In this document: one piece after another, positions 35,549 through 47,259 of the stretch
Numbering within the stretch: position 1 is the stretch's first letter
Layout: each line of letters begins with the position of its first letter
Assembly: GCA_963920705.1 (NCBI GenBank)
Contig: OY987227.1
Location: 13,991,602-14,055,601 of the forward strand
Reading direction: 5' to 3'
DNA: 64,000 nt
DNA from: Odiellus spinosus
Taxonomy: Eukaryota > Arthropoda > Arachnida > Opiliones > Phalangiidae
The notes under the pieces: model-generated
Seen by the model: only the letters and a program-made list of their open reading frames with translations
What the model was told of the DNA's origin: nothing
Databases searched by the model: none
Program-made: the position numbers and the translations under genes

Positions 35549-38327
35549 GTAATCGTTAACTAAGTAACTCCGAATTGGAAGCGCATCCCCTTCCTACAAA
35601 ATACTTTCCTTGAAAAGCGTTACTGATTGGCTGAGAGAGCACTAACTTCAATGGTAAGAATTTAAACAGCCAATCAAAATTCCGCCCAAGATAAACCTTT
35701 TTACAGCGCATATTTAAAATTAATAAGATTAAGGTTAATCAAAGTAATTAACAAATTTTATTTAATATTTTATAATATTACCGTTGCTTAAAAATCAAAT
35801 ATTTAAATTACTCTACCATATGTCTTTCACAATCAGAAATGTAACGTGGAAAGCATTACCTACTTTTTTTACCTATTAGATTTAGTATTATGTATTAATC
35901 CGCCCCATTTTTGGCCACTCTGCAAACTATTATTAGTAAAGTTCACCCCAATTGTAAATATCCCCTGGATTTCGAGTCCCATGGTCTATTCCACTTTCAA
36001 TTATTAGTACACCCTAAGCTAGGCTCTCTTAAAAGGTCTAAATAAACAAATTGCAGACATAACGAGATAGACTAGCTTTATACACGCTACTAATTCAAGG
36101 TAAAATAAGAGAAAGCTTCCCAATGTCGGAAGAGTTACGTGAAATGTACAAGATACATTTAGAAATTATTGGGAAATTTTTCACAAAAAGGGTTCTAGTT
36201 TTTTTTTACAAGGACTTCTATTTCCCTACTTAAAATATAGCCAATGTCTTTTTAGTTTTCCGTAATCTCTAAGCTTACATTTCTTAGAGATATAGGTTAG
36301 CGTAAGAAGTGTATAGGTAATGAAACCTGGGATTCAAACTTCACCATGGTCGACTACGAACAACTTGTTAGTTTTTTTTTTTTTGGTTTTTGGATTTCAT
36401 CAGGGACAAAGATAGAATCCCCTTCATCTTTAATATTACACAATAATTGTATGAATAGACCCTAAGTTTCTATTCACTGTAATCTCTACTTGAATCCGAG
36501 TTATTACACAAAAACGATTCGGGCCATGGGACTAACAACAATGGTGGCATAATCTGGAGAGAATTTGGAAGACCGAATTTCTAATACTACTGTTCAATAA
36601 AAGATTGCGAAACTACTTTAATCTTCAACGAGTTTTAACATTGGGTATTATTCCGCCTAAGGTTTCCTTAGTTTCCAAGCAATACTTGAACGAAAATATC
36701 GCGAAGCCTTGGTTTAGTATCAACTTCCTCAATAAATAAAAATCTTTTTGCTTAGCGAGGTTTTTATAATTTTTTTTTCTTTTTCTTTTAACAGAACGCG
36801 ATTCGATTGGCTAATTTCTCTCTACCGTGAAACCTTTTATTAAGACACGGTTACATCCGCAGTTTACCCTATAGTTAAGCCTAATATGGAAGACATACGC
36901 AGTATAGATTCTAACCAGGGCTTAATCCTATATGGAAAACTTAGGTTGGTTTGAAAGAACAGATTGAAATACATTTTTAAGATGGAGGAAACGAAGAGGA
37001 CAATTTTTTTCTACCGCGTATATTTTGTTCAAAGAATTTCAATGAATCCTAATTGAGCATACTGCGTAATATTTCAATGTATGAAATATCTTAGCTTAGA
37101 TTGTAAATCATGTCTTTTAATTATTCGTTGATCTTATACCATGGCCAATAATTTCGACATCAGTAAAATGTTGTTTCCAATACTTCGAACACTAGTATCA
37201 CTACTATGTGGTAATTATCTTTCTATTGAAACTCGCCAAGAGTAAAGTGCAAAATAAATTTATTTTCCTTATTAGAATTTAGTTGAATTTGTTTTCGATA
37301 AAAAGTTACCATACGCGCAAAGAAGAGGTTTTTTTTGGAGGGGAGGGGGTTTCAAAATATTGCTGAAAATAGTTAAAGCAATAATCTAGCACATTCCGTT
37401 GCTTTTAACTATTAAAATAATAATAATTAAATAATTATCAGCAAAACTAGTGTTACAAATATATTTCTCTCTGAATATTCAACCTCAGAAACAGTAACGT
37501 TTCTATCAGATATAAGGGTTTTCTGTGGGTTTATAAGGCTGGTTTCTGTAGTGTAGCTTCAATAATAACACTCAAGTAGGCATACACTATAGTTCAATAG
37601 ATGGGAAAACTTTAAAAATATTTAAATTATATTTTATTTAATTTTTGTATATATATTTTTTAATACGATTACCTAAGGTTAGTTTCGTAATAACCTCGGG
37701 AAGATTATAACATTTCCGCGTGCAAGCTAAACGAAACTACGCTGAGCCAAGGATTAATTTGGTAAATATACACTCATGGTTAAATTGACTAAAGTACACG
37801 GCTCTGATCGAGGTAAAGTGCTTCTTATTATTTTGTGTTATGTTTTTTTTTTTTTTCCAATGGAACATTGTATTGTCACCTTCCTATAGCTCGCTTTTAT
37901 TTGGCGACCTCAATAATAGCGAGGCGGATATAAGGGTCCGAACTAATTTAGGATATCATTGTTTGCGAAAAAAAAAAAAAAAAATCTTGCCGACATATTA
38001 CTCCACCCCTAACTGATTTGCTAACTATTATATAGAACATGCAGCCTCTTACAAAATTATCATATTATTCCGTCATCACCAGGGAGAATGGGTACACGAT
38101 TCTTTAATATGGTAAAAGTTAAATTTATTATTAAATATATTATTTGATTATAACCAATATGAGTTTATCTACTTCTTAACCTCAAATAAGGCTAAGGTGA
38201 TGATTAGAAACTAAAAACGTCATCTTAGATAAAAGCAATGTATACATATATATAAAGGTTTCCATAAAAATTAGCATGTTTGCAAATTTTCCTTGATATC
38301 TCCTGTCAGGAGCCATTTTTACACAAG
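35549..38327. other. No gene recognised
   Basis: AT-rich sequence with homopolymer runs (near 36374, 37843 and 37968) and a G-rich run near 37340. Two CCAAT/ATTGG words near 35622 and 35682 are the only promoter-like marks. No open frame of note and no splice-consistent conserved peptide was seen. Confidence 0.5.
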
Positions 38328-38600
38328 CTACAGTCACACTAGCATATCTCAATCGATTTGAAACGGTAAAATCAAACCGATATTCAAATCGTCCGGAATC
38401 GTTTTAAGCGTCACGTGTTCACGCATTTTTATAAATTGGTTTATCGTAGCTTCATCTATCGTCTGTAGGAACCGAATCGATACGAAACTGGTTGCAGAAG
38501 CAGTTTCGAGAAATCGAATCAAATCGATTCGAGAAAAGACGGTTTCCCATTCACGCGACGTTTTGAAACGATTTAGGTTCGTTCTCTGATCTTACAGCGT
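38328..38600. repeat. CGAT-rich degenerate element with hairpin
   Basis: The segment starts GCTACAGTCACACTAGC and is rich in AATCGATT-like words; CGAAACTG and CAGTTTCG near 38480-38508 form a hairpin. The start and the GAAACGGT / GAAACGA words resemble the CGTTCACAC MITE at 52761-52941, so this is probably a diverged relative. Right boundary uncertain. Confidence 0.4.
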
Positions 38601-39649
38601 GTTGTCACAATCAAGATTTTTTGGGCCAATAATCAAAGCTTAAAACAAAGCATTTCGGCTAACCCAAGTTAACAGGCTTAAATTGACAGATATCTAATTT
38701 ACAAATATTTATTCTAATTTGTTATTCTAATTAAAAGATGATTTTTATTATTTATTATCATAGAACTAGGAAGAACGGATAATTTTGCTACAACTTCTTG
38801 CAAGAGTGATTAATAATTAGGCCTTGATTAAATAAATGGATTTAAATCAGAGTAAACACTATATAGTAATTTTAAAACGATCAATTATATTATATTCCAA
38901 TTATAGCCGAACTTAATTAATACGCATATACCCGAGTAAATCGGATAATTCTAAAATCCCCAGCTCACCTAATAAACTCGTAACCTGACCTTACACTTTA
39001 CCCTTCCTTTACAAGAAAAAAGGATCAACTTTGAAGCGAGTTAAGCGAGCAACCAAGCCAAGCATAAAATACACCATTAAATCCCTCCAAAAGCCAGCAA
39101 CACCTTATATTGTATTTGCGCGAAATAGCGATAAACGTCCGAGTTTCAGCCGTATATTGGGGCAATACGAGATTTATATAACAACAGTTAGGTGTAGTGG
39201 TAATAACGTGTAATAGAAAAAAAACTATAGATGGAAGTAAGACACAAAACCTAGACTGATAACAGAGTTAGGCGAGTAAACAAGATTTGTTATTGAACGT
39301 AAACCAACTAGTAAGAGTGGTCTCACATTCTCCCATCCTTCTAAGCTCTCCAAGAATTCTCTTTTTTGAAAAAGAAGAAAAAAAAACATTTAATTTAGGT
39401 CTGCTGAGAGCAATCCTTTCCCGAAACTCGAGATTCAGTGAGAGTAGGTTGCTTAGATCTAGACCTAAATTCGACAGAATAAGAGAAATAAGGGAGAGAA
39501 AAAGAGAGAGAGGCTAACGTTATGAAAGCCTAGGAGTCCTAATTATTCCGCCGTATTGAGGCCAACGCGGTACTTGATGCAATCGAGATGTCCTCAATTC
39601 CATTCGACGTTAAACGTCAAACGTCGGGAAAGAAAATATACGCGTAAAC

Positions 39650-40810
39650 TAAAAATCGAGGTTCAAATACAAACACAAGCGAAACGTGTACGGGAACTTC
39701 TAGTACGTGTAGCTTTAATTACGTAAAAAACTAGTCACGTGAGAGATATATGGAGTATTTTGTTCAGTTACGTAATAGAGTAAATTGGATACTAGACTTT
39801 TTTGGGTCATATTATAGAGGTCTGAATATAAACCCGAGAGAAACGTGTACGGAAACGTCTAGCTAAGCGTATAGCTTTAACTATAGGCTATATAACAGTC
39901 AAATAATATCTACTGAGTTATTGTTTTGTTACATAATATGTTTAATTTAATATCAATACTTTTTTGGGTCATATTACTTAGTAAACTTCAAACGGAAAAA
40001 GAAAATATAGGTTTAGGCGAGGGTTTAGGACTTTAGAAGCAAAGAAGGTCCAATATCAGACCTAAATAAACGTACGTGGATACCGCGTAGGTTTAACACG
40101 TGACTATAAGAAGGATTTTTTTAGGTCAACTTATAAAACTTATAGGCGTAGCTTTAACAATGATTAAAGGTAAACACGTGACTTGCTCAGACCAGATGCT
40201 ACAAATTTTTTTGTATCGTCTGTACATGACTTGAGAAGCTTTTTTGGGGTAAATAAAGTTGAAGTAAGGTTTCTAGGAACTCTTTGAACTAAGGATAATA
40301 AACTTAAACAAAGTATAACGGCTTAAATTAATTACAATTTGACGAAGGTATATTAGTGTTAGTCTTGTTGCGGTCAAGCTTGAATTAAATATATACTAAA
40401 TTAAAATAAACAAATTTGTTTGATAAGTTAAACCGAGTCACGTGGCTTGTCTATAGAATGTTCTCTACTCGTGTTTGGGTCCAGCAAATATTTTTCACAA
40501 GTTTTCTACGAGATAATTCATTAATTCTTTTTAAGTTTAAGTTACGATTACTAGACGTACGCGTTATTTTGAGTCAAACGCGCGAGCAATCGTTTCTGGG
40601 TCAAACTTGTAGATATTGAAACAATGCTACCGGTATCTACGTACGCGAGAGACGAAATAATTTAGGGCAAATATTTAAATTAGTCATTAACGCCAAATTT
40701 TGCAGTTGTCAACTAAGCACGGTTTGTAAAAATGGGTAATAAACATGGTCACGTGTACGAGCTAACGCGCTTTTAAAGATTTTTTTAGGTCAAGCTTATC
40801 AAATTTGAAA
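39650..40810. repeat. Diverged ~120-190-bp repeat field with CACGTG boxes
   Basis: A T-run plus GGGTCA/AGGTCA word (CTTTTTTGGGTCATATTA and variants) recurs at about 39797, 39958, 40112, 40236, 40598 and 40784. Between them lie GAAACGTGTACGG..AAC and CACGTG words (39736, 40097, 40175, 40439, 40750). The units are too diverged to align fully by eye. It looks like an old satellite-type array. Confidence 0.5.
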
Positions 40811-41090
40811 ATTAGGATTTAATCTAAAATATGAATACGATGTAGAAAAATTGTCTTTATATTATAAATCACTATTGCGAAAGTTAACAAAGTTTGGCAT
40901 AATAAATTGAGCGTGAAGATTTTTCCCAGATTTTTTCTAGTTTATAGTTTAAATCGTATGTGGACACCCATTAAGCTTCGTTAAACATTGTTTAGAAATT
41001 ATAGAAGAAATATCGGTTTTTCTCTATTGAAATTTATCACCTGATCAATTTTTTCAACTAGTTGCTAAAGATCAAAAGTTCTACTTGAAA

Positions 41091-41603
41091 ATAATAAATA
41101 AATGTTGGAAAAATTAATAATAAATAAATAAATAAATTAATTAACAATACTAAATAAATAGATATATAATAGATAAGTAAATATATATATAATAGATAAG
41201 TAAATAAATAAATATATAATAGGTAAGTAAATAAATAGATATATAATAGATAAGTAAATAAATAGATAAATAAGTAAATAAATAGATAGATAAATAATAA
41301 ATAAGTAAATAAATAGATAGATAAATAATAAATAAGTAAATAAATATATAGATAAATAATAAATAAGTAAATAAATAGATAAATAATAAATAAGTAAATA
41401 AATAAATAGATAAATAATAAGTAAATAAATAATAAATAAATAAATAATAAATAATTAAATAAATAAATAATAAATAATTAAATAAATAAATAATAAATAA
41501 TTAAATATATAAATAATAAATAAGTAAATAAATATATAAATAATAAATAAGTAAATAAATATATAAATAATAAATAAGTAAATAAATATATAAATAATAA
41601 ATA
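41091..41603. repeat. Compound AAAT/ATAG microsatellite
   Basis: Over 500 bp of (TAAA)n mixed with TAGA, GTAA and ATAA steps, including higher-order units such as AATAATAAATAAGTAAATAA. Purely a simple repeat; length is likely polymorphic. Confidence 0.95.
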
Positions 41604-44600
41604 ATTTCGAAAAGGCCAAAAACAACTATACAACTATAGAACCTTTCCAAAGTTGAAAAATTATAACAAGAGAAAAATCCCTTAAATCATATCGCGACGT
41701 CGAAATGTTTTTCGTCCCATAAAGATGTGATGTACGATATTGGAAAAAGTCCCACGTAAGCAAAATTTATATCAGCACGGTTTATTCCCGTGATACCGAA
41801 TTGCAGACGAAAAACACCGAATAGGGGAGGAATGGGGGGTATCCAGTGTAATACTAATAATCTAGCATAAATTGCGGTCAAGCTCGTGGCACTGTGTAAA
41901 AAAACGCGTTCACCTAGGCATAGGCCTATAGAGGATAACTAGAAAAGTTTCGCCGAGTTTTGGGGTCAGGCCATGGCTAGATTAAAAATTTTAAATATTT
42001 TTTATTTTGCAATAATAATAAAGAAATGGATATTCAAACACCCTAAAATTTTGGATATTAATCGGGTTTATTTATAGAAAACAATGCTTTCTCTACAGAG
42101 ACCCATTGTATTTTGTTTTACTTCGAAAGTATCTAACATATATTTTTTTCTTTCTACTTATATAAAGTTTTTCTAAAAAAGTTTGCGCCGCTCGCATTGA
42201 GGTCAACATTCTAGAAGAGGGAAGAAGAACGAGAGAAAATATCGAGATCGCAGCGCCAAGTACTGGCCCGTACCGATTAATTCTTCCACCCCCTACCAAT
42301 TCGTGTAAAAAAATAATTCTAGCTCAATCCATCCGAATAACATTTTCTTACGGGACATTTTGCAAAACAGAAAAAAATTGCTTTTTCCAGGTATTTCCTA
42401 AATTCCCATACAAACACTTAAAATTTCAGTCTTAAAACGTTTCAGGTGTTACGAAATATTCGCGGAAATGATAATAAACAATTTAAATCGGTGGATAATA
42501 ATTATAATTTATCTTGATAAAATTCCCCCCAATTCACATTCGTTAGAAATTCATATTCCCTAACTTATCCATTTAGTATATTTTTTTTAATCTCTAAATT
42601 CTCATTCTCTAAATAACTTTTCTAATCTCTAATCTCGCGTCATTAACCAGCAGCCATTTCGTATAATTTTCCAATCCCTAAAATATTTAGAAGCCGTTTA
42701 ATATAATAAAAGTTTTCTCAAATGAGATACGCACAAATGAATTAGAATTTCTCTAATTTTAGGGGCCAATTAAAATCCGTATTTGTTTTAAGTTTATAAT
42801 TTATAGAAATTTCTGGAGAGCCATAAAACCAAACGCTGCACAATACCTGATAACGTGGAATTCTTCATTATTGAGTTTTTGATGATTATAACGACTTCAA
42901 AGTATCCAAAAGTGACGCGATAAATTTACGCGAAATCCCGTTTTATAAATCCGTAAACGCAACATGATTTAAAACGATTATTAAAGTTAAAGTAATTGGT
43001 TTTAGCAGTTTTAGAATATGTCGAAACACGCGCGTTGCTAAAATAACTATATTTCCCTATAGAAAACTTTGTCGTTGGAGACCGTCGTGTGACAGACACT
43101 CGCGTTCAGCTGATTTAAAGGATGCGAATGCCACGTGAACAGCGTTCGAGAGGCAGCTGAGCTCAACCTGAAGCGCGGAAGTTTTCTCCCACCGAAACGC
43201 TACTACCGATTTCGTCATAGCCTAGAACTATAGAGAGCGAGAGAGAGGGAATACTCCAACAGTCAGCTGCTCTAAGAACCGTAGCGGCCCCCCGCGGACA
43301 AAGGCTAAAACTAAGCTAGTTTCCTAGAGAGAGAGGGAGACAGACGTGGGGCTAGAAGTTTCCTCGAAAGAGAGATTAGAATGAGTTTTCACGCGATGGA
43401 CATTTGTTGCGTTTCGAAAACGCATTCTTAATTAAAAATAGAGACATCATTTAAAGGATCATTTTGGTGGTTTAAATAACCTCGAAATCTTAAGCCTAAT
43501 TATAAAAATTTCATTATGGAATGGATAATAAAATCTTATTTTATTGAATTGATAAACTGATAATTATTTTTGCGTGTATTGCAAGCGTCGCGTCGTTTAG
43601 TTGTTCATTAACACGAGGGATAAGATCGGCTTCCCTTCGAACACCGAATTCAAACTGAAGCAACACTTCTCCAGGCGCGAAACTCTAACCAAATCTAAAC
43701 ATTTCCAATACAAGGGATTCATAGACGCAGGAGGGAATCTTAGCTAAGTCAATAACTCTTGAGATAAGCTTTGGTATTTTAAAGAGTTAAAGAACTTTTG
43801 TACACGGGATTTCAATAAAGTGTGCCCCTCGGTGTGCCCCCACCGCCCCTCGAAAGTCTAGCATCTTTTTCAAGCCTACTGATAAAAATGGCCCCACCGA
43901 TAATAAAACTGATGCAGACCGAAAGAAACTCAAATGTTTCCTCTAAGAGTTCCTGCTAATATATCCAAAAGTGGCATGTGTATAGTGGTAGTGGGTTTAT
44001 TAAAATAATCTTGATTAAAATGCGTGATCAAATTTAATAAGAAACCCGTAAAAATCTATCAATAAATTACTAAAACTGTCGGAAAACTCTATTCCCACGC
44101 AAACAGAATTTCTCGAGCAGTCAAATTTATTATTAAGAACTAAGCCTTGTTCGGATCATCGGATGTTACATCGATTTTGAAAATTATATAAGGGGGGATT
44201 CAACTTATCCAACAAAACTCGAATTAACTGAACAAGTTGATTCAAAAGGATGAATCGTCTAAACAGGGCTTTTCAGTAACACTTATTATAAATTTGAGAT
44301 GTCCCTTTTTGTTTTCGAGGGTAGGCGTGAAAACGCGTCCTATTAGACTGGAAGAGGCATTGCAATGCGGGCTCCAATTCGTCGGAAAGCCCAAGTTCTC
44401 CGCCGCTGCCTGCTGGTTGTACTCTCGACCTCTTTTCCCCGTATCCGCCTCTATTCCAGAAAACGATGATAACCAAAACGAGTGCACGCAGGCCTTTTTG
44501 CAATTTTTTTCTCTCTTCCCTATCCTACACTCCACCTACCATACCCTATACTCGCTCTCCAAGTCTCTCTGCTCGCTCTCGCGCGGTTCCAGAGCCCCCT

Positions 44601-46386
44601 AAAAATTCCCCTACGGTAATACTGACTTGTCAAGACGCGGTTTCCCTTTAAATTTCCCCCTTTAAACCTAGAACTAAAAGCAAAACAGGAGGTTGACGGG
44701 ATGGACTATAGAGAGAGGAACAGTATCGCGTAACCGAAAGAAAACAGTATATCGCAGTTTTCATTCCCCAATTTTTAAAGAAAAGAGAAAGGGGGGACCT
44801 TTTGGGATGGGATCACAAGGTGGGGAGTGAAAGGGAGAGGGACGTTTTCGGGAATTCCGGAATGATTCTCGGACGACGAATCGAGATTCCCAGAGTTGCG
44901 TAACTTTTATCTCTTTTAACGAGAAAGGGTTGTGTTGGGGGAGTTGTTTCCCAGAAATCTAATAGATATGACGATATATATAATGGTTGTTTTGATATTT
45001 CCGAGTATTTATTTTTAAGGAAAGCTAAGCCTAACTAATTGACATAATTAATTTATTAAAAAAGTTTATTTAAATTATAAAGTTTAAATTATCATAATTG
45101 TTATTATATTTAACGTATAATTTTATCCTCTAACGCTCTTGGAAAGGATTAAATTATAATATAGACGTCTTACTAATTTGTGCCTTTCAATGGTGTTCAA
45201 TTTATACATAGTTTTCACAAAACAGGCTAGAGAGAATTACAACAATGACTTCATTACGCACGGTTGCCAGTTTCTTCGTGAGCCAATTAGAACTAAATTA
45301 AACCAAGATTAAGATTGAATTGAACTGCTAGCCTTTCCCCTCTGTTTTAAATAAGTTCGGGTCATGATAAAAACAACTGGCAGTACTCAACCCATGGTTT
45401 TATCAAGGTTTTATTAAAGCATTTAGAATTTATTATGTAAATTATTCTAAATTTTAAATAAAAAATAAAACGAGTTTAAAATTATAAAAATTATCATAAG
45501 ATATTAAATATATGCAATTTTTTTTAGCTCTTTCATAAGCAAACCAATGCTAAGTTAAAAATTTAATTTAAGACGTAATTATTGGGGCGAGGAGAAATCT
45601 AAAGAAAGCGAGAAACCTCGAAGTATAAAGAGACAAATTACACGTTTCTAATGTTTAAATATAGCTTTTGTCCCAACATAAAAGTTCAAAACGCTTTTAA
45701 GTTTGTAACCTTCAATAATGTTTCCTCAAATTCCCTAGAATCCTAGATAGATAATTTGGAAGTTATAGAATTAGAATTGTTTTCCATGTAGAACTCGTAA
45801 AGTGGGACAACATACATTATTATTATATAGCCTTCCCTTTCTCAAGGTTAAAAGCGAGCGGCATGGTGTTTTATTAGCCCAGCTTTTTTTCCCCGATTGC
45901 GGCATATTCGGTGGAGTTTTCGAGAAAAAAATCACCTTGAAAACTATCAACATTCGTGACAATGGGAATATTATGGCTTTATGGAGGAACAAAACCGTCT
46001 CGAATATACCCTCGTTGTAACAAATTGCGTTAGATAACGTTAATTTCTCATTTAAAAGCAGCGAGGAAGGGGAATTTTATGAATTATCATCTTCAAAACG
46101 CCTCTGAATGTTTGCTTTCCACGAAAACAAGCGAAAACATTCATATTTCACCATTTCATTTACAGAATACAATCTCAACAAAGCTAGTCTTTGATTCAAA
46201 CTAAAAGAAAGCAGACGCGGATTGACACACAATGTTAAAGTGTTGTCAGCATTTTTTGGGAAAGGGAGAATGCAACTTAACAACAAGTGTTTTTTTTATC
46301 GATTCCGTATCGTTTAAATATAATTTATCAGTAAACTTGTTTAACAAACAAATTTATATAAAACTTATCTTATTCAAATATATTCT
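41604..46386. other. No gene supported; GC-richer promoter-like patch at 43.08-43.38 kb
   Basis: Mostly AT-rich. The 43080-43380 patch has many CpG, two CAGCTG words, a CCACGTG and GAGA runs, and could be a promoter or 5' UTR on either strand. A 54-codon open frame on the minus strand there (start MTKSVVAFRW) matches nothing I know. 44300-44900 is a second richer patch with pyrimidine-rich CTCTC runs. Overlapping open frames around 44237-44602 on both strands appear to be composition effects. Confidence 0.4.
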
Positions 46387-46487
46387 GAATTTCTTCGCAT
46401 TGAAGGGTCATCAACCAATGAGCAAAGGGCTCATGAGACTTCCAATCACATTCGATTGGACGCTCACCCATCAATGCGAAGAAATTC
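46387..46487. repeat. Inverted repeat with two inner hairpins
   Basis: GAATTTCTTCGCATTGA (46387-46403) is the perfect reverse complement of 46471-46487. Inside, ATGAGC/GCTCAT and TCCAATC/GATTGGA form two further stems. This cruciform-like layout is probably a small MITE; similar inner words appear near 1084-1127. Confidence 0.65.
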
Positions 46488-46708
46488 CGAATCTAAGACT
46501 ATTTTAAGCATAAGTTAAAACTTTTTTCTAAATATTACTCTACATTGGATTCTAATTTTAGAAAATTCAAAGTTAATAAGTTTTAAATTGATTTCTAGTT
46601 GAAATGAATATTTGTTTGTAATTTTGTTTAACTGGTGTATTAGGCCTATTCAAACGATAAGGAATCGATAAAAAACTCTTGTTAGTTTGCATTCTAAGTT
46701 TTATATTT

Positions 46709-46787
46709 TTAAAGGCAATTTGGAGCTAAAAATGGAACAACTTTTGAATTTATTTTCGGAATCACCGAGCTCCAAGTTTCCCTTTAA
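46709..46787. repeat. Internally deleted TTAA/AAAGG foldback MITE
   Basis: It starts TTAAAGGCAATTTGGAGCTA and ends CTCCAAGTTTCCCTTTAA, with TTAA at each edge. Only 79 bp remain of a family whose fuller copy at 60869-61270 is 402 bp. Confidence 0.65.
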
Positions 46788-47159
46788 TGATGCAGTTTAT
46801 AAATAAACCTCATTATAGTCTGGATAAAATATTTATATTTTTGTCACAATATTACTTCTTGGTATTCGCAGAAATTTCAAACTGAAACGCGCTTACAAAT
46901 TACCATAATTTATTCAGGTTAAAATATTTAATGGTATGGAAGGCAGGAAAGGCCGGATTTCTAAGCTATAACTTATCAGGGGAATTCTTTCGCTCCCCTA
47001 ACGTAGCTCTATAATTCTCTAACGTTTCGCGAACGGATTATGTACAGTATAGGAACGACGAAATAAAACGGAATTATACTCGTTTATTTTCTATTGTTTA
47101 CATCATAAAGTTTCTAAAGGATTTTTCTAAGCGGAGAAGAATCTTCAGTTAAAGTTAGA

Positions 47160-47259
47160 ACCCCTGTCTGGCCCGAGTGGTTTGGACTCTTCCTTGATAT
47201 TTTGAGTCGGGAGAGAGGGATGGAATTTAGGCGGGCCGCGCTTGGCTTTTTGTCTTCCC
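47160..47259. repeat. Dispersed 100-bp repeat, copy 2
   Basis: Same sequence family and orientation as 28471-28570 (GGCGGGCCGCGCTTGGCT is identical in both). Differences are scattered single bases and a short indel near the 3' edge. No target duplications recognised. Confidence 0.65.

Noticed and set aside
38960-39060. Minus-strand donor GTGAGC at about 38966 as a missing MSK exon
   Set aside because: The phase fits, but a stop lies nine codons upstream and no Met is available.
43061-43219. 54-codon minus-strand frame (MTKSVVAFRWEKTSALQVEL) as a possible first MSK exon
   Set aside because: Its possible donor is phase 0, whereas the MSK exon needs a phase-1 donor, and there is no similarity to MSK N-termini.
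44237-44602. Overlapping frames on both strands in a GC-richer patch
   Set aside because: Frames open on both strands of the same patch, with no recognisable motif.
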